Shown here piece by piece: positions 34,517 to 45,904 of a DNA stretch of 64,000 bases. Positions within the stretch are counted from its first letter, which is position 1; the number at the start of each line of letters is the position of its first letter. The translations under genes were made by a program, and so were the position numbers. Below the pieces are notes generated by a model, which saw only the letters and a list, made by a program, of their open reading frames with translations, was not told the DNA's origin and made no database searches. This DNA comes from Gigaspora rosea (Eukaryota > Glomeromycota > Glomeromycetes > Diversisporales > Gigasporaceae): contig QKWP01000263.1 in the NCBI GenBank assembly GCA_003550325.1, positions 313,670 to 377,669 on the forward strand. The letters are read 5' to 3'.

Positions 34517-35910
34517 TTAGTCTAAATCTGAATCTAAAGCACCCAAGTTCTTGTCATAATCATCATCACTTTGGTTATCTATTTCTACTTCAATTCCCTT
34601 TCAGTATTGCCATGCTATACCAAGGCATTTTTTCCAATATGAAACAACTGCATCTGACTTAATCTCTTTTTCAAAAACATAAGCAAGGCATTTCGAAGAG
34701 AAATAGCATTTTGAAACTATTTTTCTGCTGCAATTTTATTTTTAACGATTCCCCATACCAACTCAATAGGTTGGAGTTCGCAATGATATGAGAGAATATA
34801 TAATAACTTATGACCAAACTTTTTGGCAATATTAATAGTTGCAAAGGAATAGATGGGTTTTTTGCTAATTCGTATAATTCTGCCTTTATCATGTTTGCAT
34901 CATATTCAATCTGGTTAGCTTCTAACCATTCAGCTATAGCTTGCTTCTTCCAGTTGGAAGTTGGTGATGCTTCAGCACGATGCTTATGGTATCTTGCACT
35001 ATCCATATGAATAATACATAGTCTATAATCATGTAAAAGAATTTCACAAAGCTTGTTAAAAATTTTTTCAAACACCTTTGCATTAAAGTTTCCATGATAA
35101 TCAACTTTATCAGGAACAATACCTGCCGCTTTTACTATATCTGGAACAGTTGCCCACGCATCTTTACAAATTCTTTTTCTGCCTTTTCCGCTTCCTGGTT
35201 TTGCTGTCAAATCCCAGATAAGAAGAGATTTACGAACCAATTTCCCTTTTACTTGATTAGTGTTTCTGTTTCAAAAACAATAATAGCACCAAAAATTACA
35301 AGCATGGCCCCTTTTCTGCTCTCATAAACAATACTATCCTTAGAAACCCAGGTAAATTTCAGTTGTGATGTGTGTGACAATAAGATTTGTCAAGAAAAAC
35401 TTCAGGAATATTAGGTACATTATTTTGGCCTTGTATATTCATAAATCGCCAACAAAGATAATGTGCTCGGTATGCAATATTTTGTGGAGACTCATAGAAA
35501 TAGTTTTACCGCTCACCTTTTCCATAGTGAAAACCAAGTTTTTTTAAATATCATGCAAGTTGTGCATGTGAAACTGAAAAGCCTAAATTAGATAATTCTA
35601 AAACTAGGATTCGAATAGAAAGTGGAGTACTACTTTTGTTTGCAGAGAAAATAAGGTCACATATTGCATTTGTATATTCTGCTTGATGTTCTTTAAGTGG
35701 GCGATGCTCAAATTTAGGTGGCTTAAACTCTTTATTTTAATCATATTCAGCAAGAATATGATCAACAGTTCTTTTACCAACCCTTGTTGCCAAGACAACT
35801 TTCTTGCGAAGATTAGTATTTTCATAATGTTTATTTTTTTGAAAATAAGTATAAATTGACATAACCATTATTTTTTCATTAGTTGTTAAAGCGGTTTTAT
35901 TGCGCTCCAT
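34517..35910 (-). pseudogene. Decayed DDE transposase, IS630/Tc1-like
   Basis: The minus strand from 35910 starts MERNKTALTTNEKIMVMSIY and continues with a helix-turn-helix-like region (VGKRTVDHILAEYD). The catalytic residues can be placed as LDKSYC (first Asp, near 35395), CIIHMDSARYH (second Asp, near 34990) and ELQPIELVWGIVKNK (Glu, near 34750). The longest open piece is 34671-35240. Reading ends near DYDKNLGALDSDLD with a stop at 34517-34519. Several in-frame stops and frame changes separate the blocks, so the gene is dead. A transposase of this type cuts and pastes at TA. Terminal inverted repeats were not identified around it. Confidence 0.65.
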
Positions 35911-36059
35911 GATAGAATTTCAAAAATAATAATGAGCTAAGAACAACGATAAGAATAATAAATATGCTTTATTTATTTGACAATTTTATGATATTATTTC
36001 AAAGCTACCTCTGTACATATAATCATAAATTTTATTCAATGTGCATATATATAATAGTA

Positions 36060-36140
36060 TGAGAAAAAAAACCAAAGCATAACTGGTTTGATGCCAAAAA
36101 ATCAAAGTGTAACTAGTCCGATACCAAAATTAGAGAGTCA
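36060..36140 (+). repeat. Small direct duplication
   Basis: The block ACCAAAGCATAACTGGTTTG is followed about 32 bases later by ATCAAAGTGTAACTAGTCCG, and both are followed by ATGCCAAAA or ATACCAAAA. Confidence 0.5.
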
Positions 36141-36159
36141 TATAATCAAATTTTAAAAT

Positions 36160-36482
36160 GATAAAAAAGAGATTTTACTATTATATAAATCTCTTTTTTT
36201 TTTATTAAAGTTTTTTATTCGGTCTCTATGATTCTAAAGATAACTGGATCATCAAGAACGGCCTTGTGGGTCAATCACAATAGCGATTTAAAATTTAAAG
36301 ATATTTGCAAAATTTAAAGATCGTATAATAAATATAACATGATTTTTGAAAAGCCATTGTGATTGACCCACTGGGCGGTTTTTGATGATCCAGTTATCTT
36401 TAGAATCATAAAGACTAATTAAAAAACTTTTATTAAAAAGTTAAGATAGGGTTACATAATACTGTAACCTCTTTTTTATTAC
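36160..36482. mobile_element. Large fold-back MITE
   Basis: Inner arms are nearly perfect: ATGATTCTAAAGATAACTGG (36229 on) with ATCATCAAGAACGGCC, and the inverse CCAGTTATCTTTAGAATCAT (36381 on). GTGGGTCAATCACAAT and ATTGTGATTGACCCAC continue the match inward. Outer ends AAAAAAGAGATTTTAC and GTAACCTCTTTTTT are more diverged. About 320 bp, non-coding. Confidence 0.65.
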
Positions 36483-38364
36483 TTATTTGATTTTTTACAT
36501 CACATGATTTGCAATTTTAACTTGATATCCTTTGGTTTGACGAATTTAATAGAATATTTTCTTATCGAATCTAAAGCCAGTTTTATATCAGGTTTAGATT
36601 CAATATTGCCAAAAGTACTTATTTCTGGGAAAATAATACGTATTTGTATATTTATATCGTTGATTTAATTTTGGCAATTAATATTGCTCTACTAAATTAA
36701 GAAAATAATGGGACATCCTTTTAACGTATATGGCACAAAATTCATACGATCATTGTGCAGTAATATTTACTACTCGTTTTGATCTACATGCTTGCGTAGT
36801 AGCATCGTATGATAGGTTATTTTGATTACTTTACCTTGTAGTAAGTAAAGCTGATTGTATAATTATAATTTTGTAATTGATAAACTTACAACTTTGATTA
36901 GCTGGTTCTCATTACTGAATAATTATATTGGTCATTAATTTTTTTAATTTAGATATCATATGTATAAATATTAACATTGTTTGTTTAAAAAAGAAATTCA
37001 TTAAGGTTGCTGGCCGTAAGTAATAATTACGGACATTACGGATTACAACCTGGGTTGCAACCTTAATTACAACTAATGCCCAAAGTTGTAATGTGCCGTA
37101 TTGCTGTAAAATGCTGTAATAGTTGTAAGTGACGTAATAGTTGTAAGTGCTGTAATAGGTTGTAAGTGCCGTAATAGATTGTAAGTGCCATAAAAGGTTG
37201 TATCATAAATGTTTGCAATAATCCAGTTGGCTTACCAGTATTTCCAATAAGGTAGCTGCGCGACGTTATTGCGCAAAACCAGGAACGGAAACTTAATTTT
37301 ATATTTAACAAGATGGAAAATCGGCGTTGATATAAATAGAAAAATATTCCATGTATATATGAAAATCGATAATACAAACGGAACCATGAATAAAACAAGT
37401 AAGTACAAGTTATATACCAAATCTAAAGGCTATAAGGAACAATATGGTAAAGTCGATAGCCATACAGAGAACATATGTATGTAATAACGCATAAATACAG
37501 AAATCAGAAAACTAGGTTATGAGGGGGGAACATCCAATTAGATGCACAGAATTATACACATCACATTTCCCACCAGTAAACATACTCTGCATACTTGTAC
37601 TCTGTTCCTGGTACTCTTCATCGCATTCCGTTCCTGGTATTTGCAATCTGAATTCAGAGCCTAAAAACTTATTGATAAAGTTAACGTCCGGCTGATAATT
37701 TAGCTATAGACTTGGTTGGCTAGCATTGCCAAGTTCCAATGGATCCAACCCAAAACTCTGGGGAGCGCCCTGTAAAAGAATATTAAAATTCACGAAACAT
37801 AATTTGGATCGACAAATTTTTCTTTGACGATCAGTAATTATCAATTTATCAGTCCGACAAAAAATCTGAGGAAAAAAAAAATCAAATATTCAGTATTGAT
37901 ATCGGATCACTAATTTTTGTACCTAGAAGTATTATTTTTATATTGTTTGTTATTGCATCTTTGATTTTTGAATTCATGCGCTCATTTGTAAATTTATATC
38001 TCATACAGCAATAAACGTACGAACGTGAAAAATAATTATTAGATAATGAAACATATCACGCGGATCAATCAATTATAAGATTTGCGTACAGAGGCCGTTC
38101 AAATGCCGGTACGTATCTTTTATAGTATCATTCGGGGTGCTACACAGAGTCACAATGACTAATAGCCCAATCAGATGCTCAGATTTGTACAGAACACTTC
38201 ACACCATGCACTACGTTCCTGTATGGTATAATAGCATATCGAACACGTATCTAATAGTGCTCGATATTATGAAAGTTATAAATTACCTTCACATGTCATA
38301 ATGTAAAAAAAAACAAGTTGCATTACCATTTGCTGGTCTTGTGAAAAAAATCGATTAAGACTAG

Positions 38365-38776
38365 GGATGTTAATTAGTTTGACTACTTTAGTTTTTACAG
38401 TACAATTTATATGTAACCAGCTAGTTTGACTAGGGTTGTTCTCAAGCACCTCGCTCTATGACTAATAAAATGATCTGATTGGTTGAAAAATGGATCATGT
38501 TTAATCATTTCGATCAAAAAAACCTGGAGCTAGCAACCATCTTTTTTTTTCATAGAGTTACTCTGATTGGCTAAAATTCAAAATCCGCATTTTGCACAAT
38601 GAACTTCCGGCAAAATCATTATAAAGATCATTTCAATTAAATTCGATTGATCGAAATGATTGAGCAGCACCTCGATCACTAGCAAATCTCATTGAGGGAG
38701 CTGCTTGAGAACAACCTAGGTTCGTTACATATAAATTGTGCTGTAAAAACTAAAGTAGTCAGACTACTTAATATCC
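38365..38776. mobile_element. Nested MITE, TGACTACTTTAG type
   Basis: The left arm GGATGTTAATTAGTTTGACT then ACTTTAGTTTTTACAG is matched inversely by CTGTAAAAACTAAAGTAGTC then AGACTACTTAATATCC. It lies within the hAT-like element and itself contains the element at 38431-38718. Confidence 0.65.
38431..38718. mobile_element. Nested MITE, TGTTCTCAAGC family
   Basis: Ends TAGGGTTGTTCTCAAGCACC and GCTGCTTGAGAACAACCTA are inverted. Same family as the elements in intron 1 of both dehydrogenase genes. The central part contains AATGATC-type dyads. This makes three nested levels at this spot. Confidence 0.65.
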
Positions 38777-39180
38777 ATACTCACATGGAATTTCCCACAC
38801 CATGCTGTGCGACAATATCTAAATTTGCCATTATACAGGTTCTTAGTCTCAATTAATATTTCTAGTTTAGTGCGACCGTACCAAGCCACTACTTATTGCC
38901 ATTACAACCATTACAACCATTACAACCAATACAACCAATACAACCAATACAACTATTATACCTATTACGACAATTATGTCTATTACGACTATTACACCCT
39001 TTACGGCAAATCATTACAACTTTAAGGTAAAAGGTTGCAACTTTACAACTTGGCCAAACCTATTACGGCATGCAACCTTAAAATTCATTATTAAAAATAA
39101 AAAAATATATTAGTTTAAATGGTTTGTATGCTATTTTTGCGCCAGAATAAATGAGAAGACCAATAATAAAATTTTTTGCG

Positions 39181-39266
39181 CTATAAGTTTGACCAGACCC
39201 TTTGGATTTGTCCACTTTAGATAAACTTAAAGTAGACAAACCCAAAAGGTCTGGCCAAACTTATAG
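39181..39266. repeat. 86-bp palindrome
   Basis: CTATAAGTTTGACCAGACC and GGTCTGGCCAAACTTATAG form the outer arms, TTTGTCCACTTTA and TTAAAGTAGACAAA the inner, with a six-base loop. Probably a fold-back transposon remnant. Confidence 0.65.
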
Positions 39267-40092
39267 TTTGTTTAAATAAATCAAGAATATTCTTATAGCT
39301 ATAGATAATATGCTTGTAAAATTTTAATATTTGTTTGATTTAATTTTTATAAATAACAATCATTTTTTAGGGGTTTGGGATTTGTTCAGATTTGGCCAAC
39401 AAGTATATTTGTAAAACTCAACCTTGTGTTGAAGAGAAATGTGAGCCCCAAAAATGTACCCAGCAGCATGTGGTAATCAAGGTGGTGTAGCATCAATTCA
39501 GTGGTTATAATGATCAATTACTAAAACCGGGAGTCCTATGGTTTTAATGGTTTCAGTAATTAAAATTGTTTTAATTGTTTTATTGAATTTATTGTTTAAG
39601 CAGATTTATTGATATTAACAGATTAAAGTGTTAAAGGGGTTTAAGGGACAAAATAGTTTAATCAATTAAATAGATAAAATGTTTTAATGATTTGTAGGTA
39701 AAAACAAGTATATAATAAAGGCCTTGTGCTCAAAGAAATATGATGAATCATTTGGTTATTCATAGCTATTTTCCTGCTACCTCCCACACATTCATTAAAT
39801 AAATTAACGATCTACTACTAAGTGGCATAGTAGTACGATATTTCATCAGTATTTATTGTGCACGTGATATTAGTGCTACTCTGTCTGGCTGTATTCTCGA
39901 TGTACTGAGATAACCATGTTATTGTGTCCAGTGTCACGGCATACTGTGGATTACTGTGGTTATCGTTGTTACCCCGAGTATCGACGACCGAAACCTTGAC
40001 TTATCTACTCACCAAATATAACACGCCTCCTTTGATACGGTTGTCTGGATTTTGTTGGTTTGGTTTTGATTGGATTTAGGCTGACCTGGAAG

Positions 40093-40214
40093 TAATGATG
40101 CCTGACGAAATGACGAAACCTGACGAAACCATAAGTTTCGTCATTGACGAAACTTGACGAAACTTATGGTTTCGTCATTTCGTCAAGGCAAAATTAGTTT
40201 CGCCAGGCATCTAT
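40093..40214. mobile_element. Mutator-type fold-back MITE with 9-bp duplication
   Basis: Termini TAATGATGCCTGACGAAA and TTTCGCCAGGCATCTATA are inverted. A perfect 9-bp duplication ACCTGGAAG flanks it (40084-40092 and 40215-40223). The interior is made of GACGAAAC words in both orientations, giving a strong hairpin. 122 bp. The clean duplication points to a young insertion. Confidence 0.8.
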
Positions 40215-40246
40215 ACCTGGAAGACCCGACTTTCTGGCGTCTCTAG

Positions 40247-40468
40247 TAAGGCTGTTCGAAATTACAATTTCGTTTAACGTTCTCCCCCTTCGGCTCCAAG
40301 AGATCTCCTAAAATTAAACAGGTCAATCAGAACGTTCATTGCGTCTTAGGATCACGTTATTATAAGTCAACCAATAATAATGCAATTTTAACATGTTTAC
40401 CCCTCGCCCCACCACGCTTAAGCTTCTTAAGGGAACGTTAAACGAAATTATAATTTCAAACGGCCTAA
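40247..40468. mobile_element. MITE with AGGCYGTTYGAAATTA termini
   Basis: The left arm AGGCTGTTCGAAATTACAAT then TTCGTTTAACGTTC is matched inversely by GAACGTTAAACGAAATTATA then ATTTCAAACGGCCT. About 220 bp. The open frame 40323-40511 (minus) merely reads across it. Confidence 0.65.
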
Positions 40469-41006
40469 TAGTGTTTAGGAATAGTCGTGTATGCGTTATT
40501 TTTGTAGGCATTTATATGTACTTATTGCAAAAAATACAATAAAATCCTTGTAAAATCTAAATTCAAGTTTTATTTATTAAAATAATCTGTAAAACTTTCG
40601 CATAAAGAAGATTAACCAAATTTAAAGGTCGGTTTAATTCCGGTCCGATTTGGCAAGATTTTATCCTGCCGTAATTTAAAAAGTAACGGTAATCATTGTC
40701 AAAATTAGCCTAAAAGTTTAACCGTGTCAATCGTTTAATTCAGCCGCATAAGATTATTGCTATGACAAACATATGTAATTCAGCCTGAAATTACGGAACA
40801 ACTTTTACGCGGTTAAGGACCCAATCCTTTCGTAATTATAGAAAATTTTTTGACATGCATATCTAAAATGATCACTAACTCATATCACGAAAAAAATTAC
40901 TAAATATGGTACAACTTTAATTTAAATAACTAAGTTTGCTTGAATTTTTTTCGATTATAATTATTAAGCATAACGAGAGATCTCATGAAAATTAGATCTG
41001 AAAATG

Positions 41007-41014
41007 TATATAAA
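41007..41014 (+). promoter_or_regulatory. TATA box of the second dehydrogenase gene
   Basis: TATATAAA, 201 bases before the ATG, in the same context as in copy 1. Confidence 0.5.
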
Positions 41015-41207
41015 TTCCATGTCTGGGTTCTGTAAAAACAAAAAAAAAAAAGAACAAAACTATATACTCATTTTTTAATTTTAATAAAATAACCTAAACA
41101 CTAAGGTAATATCTAATGTGATCTTTGTAAATCGATGAGTCGACCTTTATCAACTTTTACTGTGACTGATTTAACTAATTAATATATACTTTCCAATATA
41201 ATAGAAA

Positions 41208-42922
41208 ATGGCTGAAGAATTTCATGGTTATGCTGCTTTCGATAAAGAAGGCATCTTAAAACCTTACTCTTACACTCCCAAACCATTAGGCGATGAAGAC
41301 ATTGAAGTAGAGATTTCACATTGTGGCATATGCGGCAAGTATTAATAAAGCATTTGATAGACATTTAGGGTGTTCTCAAGCGTATCCCTCAATAGACTTA
41401 TCGAACGACTCGATTGGGCAAAAATTGATCGTGATTTATTAAGTAAAAAAAAAAAAAAAAAAGAGGCCTGGAATTACGAATTGAATTTACAATTACAATT
41501 AAATTTAAATTTTAAATACTAAATTACATTAAGGAGCTGTTTGAGAACACCTTTAATACATTGCCTATTCAAAATTAAATCTAATTAGAAAAACCGTAAA
41601 ACAGGTAGTGATCTGCATACAATAAGGTCTGGCTGGTTTCCAACTATATATCCAGGTATATAATATTTGAATTGAATTGAGTTTTTTTTTTTTTTTTGTT
41701 TTAATCATTGCTTTATTTACTATATATGAACTAAATTCAATTATTATAGCCATCGTTGGTCATGAAATAGTCGGTAAAGTTTTGAAGAAAGGTTCTAAAG
41801 TTACCGATTTCAATATTGGAGATCGTGTCGGTATCGGTTGTCAAGTCTATTCATGTGGAAAATGTGACGAGGTAAATAACGATAATAATAATATAATATA
41901 CCGTAATTTTCGGCAAATAGTACCCAGGTCTCTTAACATTCCTAGACCTTAAAAATTAATTAGTACCCACTGGCAATTTACTATTTGATTGGACTAAATG
42001 AGCTGGATATGACTATTTATTGAAAATTACAGTATTACAACTTGTAGATTGATCAATTTTCACTTTCTAACACCAATTTATCATTAACCTATAGTGTAAT
42101 GTAGGTTACAATCAATTGTGCTCAAAGATGGTGTTTACCTACAACGATGTGTGGAAAGATGCCGAAGGTGTTCCTACTCAATATCAAGCTCATGGCGGTT
42201 ATGCTGACAAAATTCGTGCACATTCCGACTCTGTTTTCCATATTCCGAAAGAAATTAGTTCAGCTGAAGCCTGTCCATTACTTTGTGCAGGCTTGACTAC
42301 CTTCCTTCCGTTAAAACATCACAAGGTTGGTCCTGGAAATAAAGTTGGTATCGTTGGCATTGGTGGATTAGGTCATCTGGCAATTCAATGGGCTGCCAAG
42401 ATGGGTGCTGAAGTTACCGCTATCTCACAAAGGTATATATTGTACTTTCAATTTTGTAATCTGTTCAGATTATAATTTTTTCAAACCTTCTTACATTCAT
42501 GTATTATTAGTGATAAAAAACGTGATGAGGCGATCAAACTTGGTGCCACTCATTTCATGAATGCTTCTGATCCGAATGATGTTAAAAAATTCACACATTC
42601 ACTGGATATAATTCTCACAACTTCTGGTGACTCAAATACAGATTGGACCAAATATATGAACCTTATAAAAAACCGTGGAACTCTCGTTTTGATCGGTCTT
42701 CCAGATGCCCCAATCCCGATTCCTGCTTTCGCTTTCATGCGGTTTATAAAAGTCGAAGGTACATTGACTGGTGGATCCCAAGATATGAAGGATATGCTTG
42801 AATTCGCTGTAAAGCATAACATTAGACCTTTGATTCAAAAAGTCCCTATGAAAGACGTTAATGAGGGGGTTAAGATGGTGCTTAATGGAAAAGCTAGATA
42901 TAGAATAGTATTAGAAAATTAA
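41208..42922 (+). CDS. Zinc-dependent alcohol dehydrogenase, cinnamyl-alcohol-dehydrogenase type (copy 2)
   Basis: Exons 41208-41334, 41605-41655, 41750-41871, 42095-42432 and 42511-42922 give 349 residues, in the same structure as copy 1. Two extra residues (PT in EGVPTQYQAHGGY) account for the length difference. The catalytic zinc ligands (CGICGSDLH, GHE, CAGLTTF), four structural cysteines (CGKCDECNVGYNQLC) and GIGGLGHLAIQWA are intact. The first intron starts with GCAAGT where copy 1 has GTAAGT, a GC-AG intron with otherwise ideal donor bases (+3 A, +4 A, +5 G). Differences from copy 1 in the coding part are mostly conservative, so both copies look functional. AATAAA follows at 42976. The role is probably NADPH-dependent aldehyde reduction; the substrate is unknown. 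Confidence 0.88.
41366..41555. mobile_element. hAT-like MITE in intron 1 of the second dehydrogenase
   Basis: Left end TAGGGTGTTCTCAAGCG, right end GTTTGAGAACACCTTTA. It is the orthologous insertion to 20556-20846, about 100 bp shorter through internal loss. Confidence 0.6.
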
Positions 42923-42981
42923 TTCTTAATTATTTGATTATTAACTTTCCAAGGAAATGTCTTAATATTACTAGTAATAAA

Positions 42982-44403
42982 ATGATGGCGTTTCATAGGG
43001 ATGGAATAACGATGTTAATTTAATTAAAATAATTTTGTTATTATACTGTAACAACTAAAATAAAAATAAAAATATATATTGCAGTATATTTTAATTGCTA
43101 GTTATTGAAAAAATTAGATAATGTTTTGCATTATTCACGCTAAAATTATTCAACTTCGATTATAGATTATAATGAAGTTATTTAAACCACACCAAATAAT
43201 TAGCTTTACATCTAACTCATATATTAAAATATAGCCTATAGGTATTATCAGCAATTAGCATTATTTATTTGTTCTCTTGAACGGCCTAAATTGTGTTAGT
43301 GATTTATTTTGTTCCTCTGTGCATGCATCAATTTGTAATAGTTAGTTTGTCACGTTTAAAGATAAATTGTAGAAGTCGATTAATTAATCTTATAAAATAA
43401 GTTCTGTATAATAAAAATCAAATCATTTTGTCATGAATAATTTAAATTGATTAATATAACAGATAATATATATCTATGATAAATTATTGTAATAAAATTT
43501 TTGCTAAATTTAATTATGATATATTGAAATTTTGTAATACCAAACAATATTATTTTTGTAAATTATTTTAGCATTTAAAATTTAATTAAATTGGTGTCGC
43601 TAGGATGAAGACTTATGTACTGTATTAGGTTCTAAATTTAAAAGAAAATAGTATAGTGTTGTAATTTATAGTGCTAACTTTAAATATATAAATTTACATT
43701 TATACATATGCAAATAGGCATATGTTCAAAAAATTTACTATTAACGAGACGACGTGGATGTATAAATGGAAAAGCGTATAGATAAGATTTACCAATAGTG
43801 AAAAAACGCGCGTTACTCTTAAAAAAAAAAATAAATGAATAGCATGTCAATTTCGAAACCATAAATTGAAAATTTGACGCAGCACACGAATTACATAGGA
43901 AAAAAAACACTGGTTGTTACATAGCATTTTATGTATAAATGTAGATATTTTAACCGATTATATGATCTTGCTTGTTAATAATTAGTTACTTCAAGTTACT
44001 GCAGAATAACTAAATTCAAAATAAAAAATTAGATTGTAACGGTAACGTAGACTGGAGCTATCGAGGTCAATACAAACATCAGTTGTTTTTTTTTTTCGGA
44101 ACATGGGTTACTCATTATCAACTTTTTAGAAATTTTATTATGAAACAGGCTGTTAAATTGTGAGTTTATCACTATAGGAATTTGGCGTGAATGTTATTTT
44201 TATTGACTAAATAATAAGGATGCTTGCTGATTACTATTTAATTTCAATTAGAATATGATCACTGGATCTGGCACAGATAGCGTTGGTGGATTTAAAATAA
44301 ATGAAGAAAATATTACCTAATGACTCAGTCAGTTCATTAAAGAATATACTACTAATTCAGAACTATTTTGGGTATGTGAAATATATGGAAGTTGGGGTAC
44401 TAA
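42982..44403. other. Spacer after the second dehydrogenase
   Basis: Segmental duplication up to about 43800, then AT-rich DNA. A short plus-strand stretch at about 44250-44320 (MITGSGTDSVGGFKINEEN) looks protein-like but is too short to assign. Confidence 0.4.
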
Positions 44404-44406
44404 CTA

Positions 44407-44547
44407 TACAGAAACCTGAATATCTTAATGTGCAGTAACTACATAGTTACTATATAGCAACTAGGTAATTACAGTACTATTAAATTTAATTGTGACCATA
44501 TAGTTACTATGCAGTTATTGTGCATTAATATATCCGAGTTTCTGTAT
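44407..44547. mobile_element. Tc1/mariner-type fold-back MITE
   Basis: Ends TACAGAAACC and GAGTTTCTGTA with TA on both sides. The inverted match continues over most of its length (TAACTACATAGTTACTATA and TATAGTTACTATGCAGTTA). 141 bp. Confidence 0.65.
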
Positions 44548-45904
44548 AGAATGGGACACCTCATAGTGGAACTTTTCTAATATGGAAATACGAGTAATTC
44601 GAAGTGCATCAATTTTTTTGGTATTGTAACGGTTGTGTTGGGAGAGCGAATAAACAAATATAGGGCCAATTTAAGCTCCAACCACAGGAGATATTAGTAA
44701 AACGTTGAGTGAGTAAGAGGGTCTTTTGAAGGGATACTAGAAAGAAATGACACGATAGAGCGAGATAGTGACGGGATGATGTAATGATGAGCAAATAAAA
44801 AACCTTAGACAGGTTATATAAATCTCCGAATTATAAACTGAATACATATAATAATAGTAAAAATTTCAAGAAGCATATGGATTTTGAGAAGCATGTAATG
44901 ATTATTGCGCTTTGCAAAAAGGTGTGGTCTCTGCAGATCACGATGTTGTATCGGACATCTATTTCAATGCTATGATATCTGTATTTTCTTTAACATTTTT
45001 TGCATACAATAATGATTTGAAGTGGCATATAGTTTATTACGTTATGATAATTATTCAACATTACAAATTGCAAATTTTATATATCAGTAAAAAGTTTCGT
45101 AAACAAAATGTTGCGAATATATAAAAAAAGAGAGCTGTAACTAATCGTTGGAGACAAATAACGATAGGTTCTTTGTTGTTGTCTGCAGTACAAGCATCGA
45201 TAACTCAACGATATGTCGATATGTTAGTTTTGTTTCTTTGCATTAACAATTAGAAAAATATGTTGGAAGAAGTTAATAAAAATATATCGATTGATATGTA
45301 AAAAGAATGGATAATTGTATCAAAGTATAAGATTTTTATAATGATTAAAATATATTAGTATAATTTTATATGGATTCTTTAATTTAGGTTTATAAGATTT
45401 TCCGCCGTAACGACCCAAAAATAATGAGGCACATCTTTTTGCAAAGCGCTATAATATATAAAATTTGAAAGCACATGTATACAGTTTAAATTTCACACAT
45501 ATAGAAAATATAACTAAAGAAAATAAACCTAATTTTCTTTGTTTTAATATTACGCGATAAGTTATTCGATTTTGTAGCAATTTTCTTTTTTTTACGAGCT
45601 TATATTTCTTGAGGATCTGAATTTTCAAGTTCATTTAAAGGTTGCCGTCCTGAAAATGCTCTGGTTTTAGCCTTTTGTCAATCGTTTAGTTCTACATTGT
45701 ATAAAATTGCTGAATTTAGTTTTAATATCGAGTATCTCGAAAATTCTTGAATTAAACAATTATATTTCGAAGTAAAAAATTTTCAAATATTGTAAAAGTT
45801 CATTGTCATTTTTTTGAGCCAGTTTAATAGTTTGTGTAAATTCTAAATTAATAATATCTTAATCGTTAATACAGTAATAAATTTTGAATTAAGTGCTGAT
45901 TTTC
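44548..45904. other. AT-rich spacer
   Basis: Open frames at 44609-44794, 44912-45124 and 45449-45634 have no recognisable domain and ordinary AT-driven composition. No RNA gene seen. Confidence 0.4.

Larger units (their letters stand above)
37002..39080. mobile_element. 2.1-kb hAT-like non-autonomous element
   Basis: Termini TAAGGTTGC and GCAACCTTA are inverted and flanked by a perfect 8-bp duplication AAATTCAT (36994-37001 and 39081-39088), typical of hAT. Both ends carry long subterminal repeats in inverted orientation: GTAATAGTTGTAAGTGC-type units at 37090-37200 and their inverse ATTACAACC units at 38890-38960. No transposase frame is present; open frames such as 37063-37398 run through the repeats. 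Smaller elements are nested near the right end. The interior also holds a patch near 37780-38080 resembling the 8490-10060 repeat (TTTGACGATCAG). Confidence 0.75.
40590..43800 (+). repeat. Segmental duplication, copy 2
   Basis: Partner of 19911-23040, in the same orientation about 20.7 kb downstream. It starts near AACTTTCGCATAAAG (40592) and similarity fades near AGATAAGATTTACC (43785). The TATA box, intron positions, intron-1 MITE, poly(A) signal and about 0.8 kb of 3' flank are all shared. Confidence 0.8.

Noticed and set aside
39530-40080. Possible LTR (TATAATAAAG word, repeated TTTTAATGG words, GC-richer end)
   Set aside because: No partner repeat, no boundaries and no target duplication; the layout is weaker than at 46935-47300.
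42550-42838. Minus-strand frames opposite the last exon of the second dehydrogenase
   Set aside because: The plus-strand exon is conserved between paralogues at the protein level; the minus frames are shadows.
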